A stretch of DNA of 64,000 nt. It comes from Daucus carota subsp. sativus. Its lineage: Eukaryota; Streptophyta; Magnoliopsida; Apiales; Apiaceae. The notes beneath the pieces were generated by a model. The model ran no database searches. It was not told where the DNA came from and worked only from the letters and a program-made list of their open reading frames with translations. This document shows, one piece after another, positions 58,037-64,000 of this stretch; the first letter of the stretch is position 1; each line of letters opens with the position of its first letter. Location of the stretch: contig NC_030381.2 of NCBI RefSeq assembly GCF_001625215.2, positions 5,977,131 through 6,041,130 of the forward strand. The letters run 5' to 3'. Position numbers and translations under genes: made by a program.

Positions 58037-60391
58037 TTATCCGGGAAGAGTTACATTGATGTCGGTCGGGTTATTCCTCGAGTCGGATGGATATGCAGAC
58101 CAGTTGTCTCCCCCGAAGGATAAGGAGGTCACGTTATGATTCACGGTTGCTGAAGTGTGCTGTTGTCCTGCGGTAGAAATAGGAACTGAAGCCACTGAAA
58201 TAGGAATTGCAGCAGTAGGTGCAGCAGCTGTTATATTATCCGTCTTTGGTTTTTTTATTTTCTGCTCATGCTGACTCCCAGTCAAAAAACTGCCGACGAC
58301 AATCTGTGATGCTTATACAAAGAGAGGAGACTAAATTAATTACATGGAACAACAAAAAATCTGTACTATATCATTATGTTGGTCATTTTCTCGTTAAGGA
58401 TTTAGAAGAATTTTCTTTAGTGTATAAGAGAAGCCAGACCTGCACAGGACTCGCAGCTACTAGCAGACCAGCAACACCACCTCCAACAACACGTCCATCT
58501 GGGCCTGCTAACGACACACTCATTCCTCCTGACCTATTCCTTATTCCTCCATTTTCAGATGGCATAAATGATCCGGTTAAGGAGAGTATCTCAAACCGAC
58601 CCTGAAAGACAGGCATAACTAGGTCAAATTACCATCCACAAAACTTGCTTATCATTTATAACCAAGTTAATAATATGCTTTATATATGATATAACATATA
58701 GGGCTATAAGATGCAAAGTTTCATCCATAGATAATTGATGCTAAACAAAGCACATTCACATGAAAAAAATAATACAGAAATTATGGATTACGGCACCTCA
58801 TAAGTCAATGTACCCCCAGAAGAATCAGGCTGGCGAAGTGTAACACTTGAAATTACACCATTTGCAGAGAGAATGCATATCCCTCGAGGCCCTTGCTGTG
58901 AAAATGATATTACCTTCATCGTGACATCCTAAACAACCAAAACCAAAATAAAAGATAACGTGATTTCTCCGCTTGACCCCTCTGAATATAACTCTTTTGT
59001 AAATGTCTGAGTTAAAGATAATTGTGACCAAGATAGTGATATTGCACTCAAATTTTTAGTTGAACGCAAGTAAAAATGTACTAAAGTTGCTATTGTGACG
59101 CTGTAAACAGAAAAGTTTTAGTTCTAAATGCCAATTTTTTCACATTTTTACCTCTCCAGCATTAACTGTAATAATGTGAGGGGTAAAGTTGCCACCAACA
59201 GAACATGATACCCAATCACCTGCAAAATCAGAAAAAGAATTCAAATTTACATAGAATGATTAGTTAGTTATCAAGCGATAAGGATCACATATGCCAATCT
59301 CTTAGACTGATTTTCAAAAATTGAATTAAATAGAAACATGCATAAATCAAGAGATAGCTTCAAGGCAAAGCACACATTTTGATTGTCTTGTAGAACACAG
59401 AACACAAGCCATAAACAACACTAGTCACCATGCTACTAATTTGAGTTACTAAAAACCAAACAAACTTAGTGATTCAATAAGAAAAGTTGGAGCAGTGAGC
59501 ATCTGCGAATACTCAGGACAAGAATTGGTTACTAATGTATCTTTACCAAATAATAATCTTAAACTGCCCATTCTAACAAACAAGTTGGCACATTCACAAT
59601 TCACTCTTCCTCTCATCCTAATCAACCCAGGTAAAGAATTCACTCTTCTTCTCATCCTAATCAATTCACCAAATGGTGCCACAAGTTGAACATCCCTCGT
59701 TCCCACACCAACCTATAAAAGTCCTAATCTAACTATCAACTACACATAAAAAATCAAGATCCAATCTGGTGATCTATTAACAGGTCCCACATCTAATCTA
59801 CTACTTAAATTTATCACTAAACACCATTTACACAACAAAATCAGATCAAAAGCATAAACACAAACATCCACCTCTCCAAATCACAGAACTTCAACATGCA
59901 TGCATAACCATTAAAAACTCACCAATACCAAATCGCAGGTACTTAAAATTCCAAATATAGTTAAGCATAAACAAGTATAGTGTATAGTTACCTAAACTTT
60001 CCATCCCCATCTTTGCAAAATGCTTATTAGCAGAACCAGCAGGCTTGATTTTCCCCTTGGGCTTCTCAGCTGAGAAATCAATGACTGAAGGTGGAGCAGC
60101 AGAAGAAATGGGCTTGGGAGACAAAGCCTTGGTCACTGACCCATCTGGACCATACTTTCTTGGCCTACCTCTCTTCTTCTTCACTGGTGCCACCACCATA
60201 GCCAGTGGCCCTACCATCTGAGTTGCAGGAGGAACAGTCACCTGGGCTTCAGAAACAGCCACCTGGGCTGGCTCAGTTTGTGTTGATCCTGCAGCAACTT
60301 GGTTTGAATTCTCAGTTCTTGGAGCTACATGGTACTCAGATGGAGCATCTGATCCCACTACAGTAACTCCACTAGTATTCATAGCTTCCAT
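58037..60391 (-). CDS. AHL: AT-hook motif nuclear-localized (AHL) protein
   Basis: There are five minus-strand exons: 60391-59992, 59219-59152, 58928-58797, 58601-58440 and 58303-58037, in consistent phases, giving 342 residues. AHL proteins bind AT-rich DNA through the AT-hook and oligomerise through the PPC/DUF296 domain, affecting transcription and matrix attachment. The N-terminus is Ala/Thr/Pro-rich. One AT-hook, KKKRGRPRKYGPDG, is at 71-84 (core RGRP 74-77, RKY type). A second AT-hook position near 112-118 reads GKIKPAGS, lacking RGRP. The PPC domain runs from about 145 (FTPHIITVNAGEDV) through GRFEIL at 201-206 to about 262. The C-terminus is Ser/Asn-rich. The multi-exon structure fits AHL clade B; clade A genes are usually intronless. 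Which family member it is cannot be set. Confidence 0.93.
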
Positions 60392-61643
60392 AATCTAAAC
60401 TCAACAAACTAAACACAAAACTAAAAATATGAAATCAAACTGTTTCTCAAACCCTCATCAAGTTCTCCAAATCAACCTCCAAGAACTTCAAGAATCATTT
60501 TTTATCAAGAAAATGATCAAAACTAAAATTTAAACCACTAGAAGCTAAAAAGGCCAAAAACCCAGAAATTGATAATTCAAAAGATTGAATTTTTAAGCTT
60601 AAAAGAGCTTAACTAGAGCTCAGAAAATTGATACAAATTAAGTGAAGATGAGAGCCTCTTCCATTTTCAAAAGAAAATCAAAGACAGAGATTTATTAATG
60701 GTTGATGAACATAAATTATTAATAATATTAAATTAATTTCTTGGAGTAAGGAATGAGTTTAGAAAAAGAGAAAGATAAGTTTAATTTTTTATTTGTCAGT
60801 TGATAATGAAAACAAAAAGAAAGAAATTTGGAGGTTTTTGGGTGTGAAAGTAATTTGATTCTCACTTTCCCAATAATAAAATAATGGTAACTCAGAATTT
60901 ATAGCATAAAATATTAAGTCTTTAATTATGAATCCTATTAAAGTGTAGACAATATGTATTTTGGTTAAAGAACTGGTGGAGTGCGGTGGGAAAGAAAATT
61001 AAAAAAATATAATTATAGTTGGGAAAAGTGAAATTAGGTTGCCAAGGCTTGAAGCACATCTTTCCAAGAGAAAATTATTTTAACAATTTTTAAATATGTC
61101 TCACCAACCAATATATATGTATATGTTGTTTATTAGAAAATAATGAAATAAAATAATGAGAATAATCAGAGATGAAGTAAACCGGAAGTTAAGGGAAATT
61201 TGCATTTTTTAAAATAGCATTTTGTCTGGTGTATGAGCTAGTGCTCTTAACATGATACTCCCGGCTAGGCTATGGAGGTGTTTTTTCAAGTGTGATTTTC
61301 TTTTTGATAAGATGAAATTGATATTTTTATTGAAATTCAGTATTTTATGGTAAATTATTAATATAAATATTAAGATAAAATGGAATTAATATATTACATT
61401 ATGTTAATAAAAAATCATATTCAAGTGTATTATGAATAGTACCTCAATTCCAACCAATTTAGTTGTATCATTTTTGTAATATCCATCTCATTTTATATGT
61501 CGTATTTTTAAGAAAATAATATTTTATAATATACGTCTCTCTTTTTAAAAATATTTTTTTGAATATTTACAAAAGATAAATACATTTTTAACTACACGGT
61601 CCAATTTAGTTTAGTGCAATATTAGGGGGTAGACAAAAAAATT
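60392..61643. other. AHL leader, promoter and intergenic DNA
   Basis: 60392-60700 is a probable leader rich in AAAC and TCAA. No TATA box was fixed. The rest is AT-rich with no gene or clear repeat. Confidence 0.4.
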
Positions 61644-62847
61644 TGATACTCTCAAGGTTTTGATGATGACACTGCCAGCAAGCTAATAGCATAAAACTAG
61701 TGCTTGTTAGCGAGCTATCAAAGTGATATATGCATGTGCTAATAGCTTGATAAGTTTCAGTGTTATGTTCAACTGTCAGCAAGCTTACAGGTTGTCATTC
61801 AGACTTATCAGCAAGCTCACAGCGTGAACAGAATAACAAATGGATAAGGATCAAAGTCGAAAAGCAAGGAGATTTATTAGGAATCGATTTGTAAGGACTT
61901 TAATATTTATATATGACTTATATAAATATTAGAGCTCAGTTTTAAATCAGTATTTCAAACAAAAACGATTTCCTAACTTGTAGGAGTTTTTATCTCATAC
62001 TCGATCTTATCTAAAACTACTCCTATTTGATTTCAAATTATGGTTTTTATATATACGTTTTACTGAGATATCTTCACGATGTTTTGACGCTTTCTACTCA
62101 GTAAACTTCACAAGTTTAAACGTTCAAATTGAGAACAAATTATACGTGAGTTCGGTTGGAACAAGAACGTTGGAATTTGTTAGCAAATTGACCGTTGGAT
62201 CTTTGTGTATATAAACTTGAGTGTGGTTTCCGTTTTGGTAGAGAACAAGAACACACTTCAAGCTTCTGAAATACAACACACTTTCATTGCAAAATCTTTA
62301 CTTGAGCTCTAGTGCTTATATTTGATTATATATCTATATTGAGTTCATAGTTTCGGTTGTATTACACTCATACATTGTATTGTTCAAGGTGTAATGTTTT
62401 GTTGCTGTGTATCGAGCTTGTGAAACAAGGGAACAAGGGGACTAGTTAGCTAGAAGAGTATACTTGGGAAGTATAGGTCTTGGAGAGCTTTTGGTTCGTG
62501 GTTCAGGGGTTTCAGCAAGCTGATAACAGGAACAAGGGTTAAAGGGAGTTATATTATTGAATCATTGTAATTGTTAACATTATTGATTAATAATATAATC
62601 TCTTACCAGTTGGTAGGGGACCAGGACGTAGACCATTAGGGTTAGGGGTCGAACCTGGCTAAAATTCTCTGTGTTGCTAGCTTACTGATTATATCTGTTT
62701 TGCATTGCATCTGCATTGTTAGCTAGCTGACTGTTTACTCTGAAATTAACAGCAAGCTGTCTGTGACAGTATAAATATTCGGTAACATTAAAAATCGGTC
62801 ATATTAGCCATAACACCTATTCACCCCCCTCTAGGTGTGTAATTTCA
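61644..62847. mobile_element. solo LTR, Copia-type (fossil)
   Basis: A 1204-base unit begins TGATACTCTCAAGG and ends TTTCA, and the five bases AAATT flank it exactly at 61639-61643 and 62848-62852. The right part holds CACCTATTCACCCCCCTCTAGG, a sequence typical of the end of plant Copia LTRs (Tork/SIRE-like group). A TATA-like TATATAAAC near 62210 may be the old promoter. No internal region or second LTR is present, as expected after recombination between LTRs. The intact target duplication suggests moderate age. Confidence 0.8.
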
Positions 62848-62962
62848 AAATTCGACCAAACATTTTCTTAGAATGATTAATATTTCAAAAATGACTTGTA
62901 AACTAAAATATTATATATTTTTTCAGTTTTCCAATTACTTTCTCTATACTTATTTTTATTAC

Positions 62963-63180
62963 TCCCCCCATCCCCGTGGTTGTTTACGTTCACTGTTTGC
63001 TCTTATAAAGTATAAAGTATAGTTGTATAATTTTTTTTAAACATTTTCTATTTTTGAATAAAAATTTAAATATCAAATTTTTATTCAGAGAAAAAAATTT
63101 AAAAAATATTATGAAACTATACTTTAAATGAGTGTGAAAAAGCGTGCCAAAAAAATAATGTAAATAAATAAAGGTATTTT
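62963..63180. mobile_element. decayed Stowaway-like MITE
   Basis: The left end CTCCCCCCATCCCCGTGG with TGTTTACGTTCACTGTTTGC matches the element in the lipid transfer protein intron at 15005. The right part (GAAACTATACTTTAAATGAG) resembles 1410-1440. The right terminal repeat is not recognisable. Confidence 0.5.
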
Positions 63181-63189
63181 TACCTTTAC

Positions 63190-63455
63190 GGGCTCAATGA
63201 ATGGGGGTGGCCGGGCTGGCAATATCAGACCCGACCCGAACCCGTAACCCGATTTACTGAGACAAAACCCGAAAGTGACCAGAAAATCACCTGTTTTGAC
63301 ACGAAATGGACCCGAAATTAGAATTTTGTTTCTAATAACTTCAATTTTTAGTTTTATTCAATTTTAAGTGATTTTAGCTTGACTCGAAATCGACTCGAAA
63401 TCGACCCGATTGCTGACACGAACACGACCCGTTACCCGAAACGCCACCCTTGCCG
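63190..63455. mobile_element. hAT-like remnant with CCCGACCCGAA repeats
   Basis: GGGTGGCCGGGCTGGCAATA on the left and CGCCACCCTTGCC on the right enclose repeats of CCCGACCCGAACCCG and ACTCGAAATCGACCCG. The pattern fits the same style of hAT-like element as at 43344, but ends and target duplication are unclear. Confidence 0.45.
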
Positions 63456-64000
63456 AATCAACCAGTTCAAAAAACTAACCACAGGAAGTCGAATGGTTTT
63501 GGTTAGCCGTGTCTCTTTAGACGCAATCGAATTGAACATGGGAAGATCTAATTTCAAATCTGATTTTTCTATCAATATTGAAGATTATTTTCGACAGTTA
63601 GTGATTTAAAAATTTAAATTTGGATCACATCCAAATAATTGACCAACTCCAATGATCCAAATTATTTTTTATAAATTATATTACATAAATTTTATGTTAA
63701 TCTATATAATCTTAAATTTAATGTTTAATCATTACTAACTACTTATCTTATATTTTATAAATCAGTTAAACTAAAAAAATTGTAATATATATATATAAGT
63801 ATTTAAATTATATATTTAATCGTTATTATTAAAAAAAATGTGCATTTTGATTTGATAAAAAAGAGAAACAACTAACTTTTTAAATTAATAAACAAAATTT
63901 TTATATTAACTTGCCCCCTTTATCAAGTATATCAAGTATAACTGTATAAGAAAGAAAAAAATCATATTAAAATTTGAGGTTCCAACACTATCCTGTTGAA
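63456..64000. other. AT-rich intergenic DNA at window end
   Basis: No gene, RNA or defined repeat was recognised. Confidence 0.4.

Noticed and set aside
62645-62665. tRNA T-loop-like GGGGTCGAACCTGGC
   Set aside because: It lies inside the solo LTR and no cloverleaf can be drawn around it.

Overview
The window is nuclear DNA of a flowering plant. The intergenic DNA is AT-rich, genes are split by short GT-AG introns, and small DNA transposons and retroposon fragments are frequent. Several products are plant-specific: a lipid transfer protein, an AT-hook/PPC protein, an IRK-interacting-type protein and a DUF7054 protein. Gene structures and protein style fit a eudicot, perhaps an asterid such as an Apiaceae species, but the species cannot be fixed from this sequence. 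No bacterial, organellar or CRISPR sequence was seen.

Layout. 0-5.2 kb is gene-free and holds a 5'-truncated LINE with clear target-site duplications. 5.3-6.7 kb is an intronless UDP-glucuronate 4-epimerase gene. 10.9-13.6 kb is a four-exon LRR receptor-like kinase with a degenerate catalytic core. 14.6-15.2 kb is a small lipid transfer protein gene. 15.3-20.8 kb is a transposon graveyard, including a Stowaway MITE sitting in the exact centre of a larger palindromic MITE. 20.9-22.5 kb is an IRKI-like gene. 29.0-31.4 kb (minus) is a long, intact, domesticated hAT-transposase-like gene. 34.1-38.1 kb (minus) is a five-exon sterol C-4 methyl oxidase gene. 38.3-44.5 kb is again repeat-rich. 44.7-49.0 kb carries two same-strand DUF7054 genes. 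51.1-55.7 kb is a cornichon gene with a 3.6 kb first intron. 58.0-60.4 kb (minus) is an AHL DNA-binding protein gene. 61.6-62.8 kb is a solo Copia-type LTR with an exact 5-bp target duplication.

The ten genes do not form a pathway or cluster. They are ordinary dispersed loci: cell-wall precursor synthesis, membrane signalling, lipid binding, sterol synthesis, ER cargo export and chromatin binding. The only local relation is the DUF7054 pair. I found no convincing new multi-gene system. The more interesting material is in the repeats: nested and palindromic MITEs, two copies of a short LINE-tailed retroposon, hAT-like elements with simple subterminal repeats, and local tandem duplications. The other points of interest are splice structures in the lipid transfer protein gene and the second DUF7054 gene. 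Exon boundaries were set by reading splice sites and reading-frame continuity by eye; no alignment or search was run.
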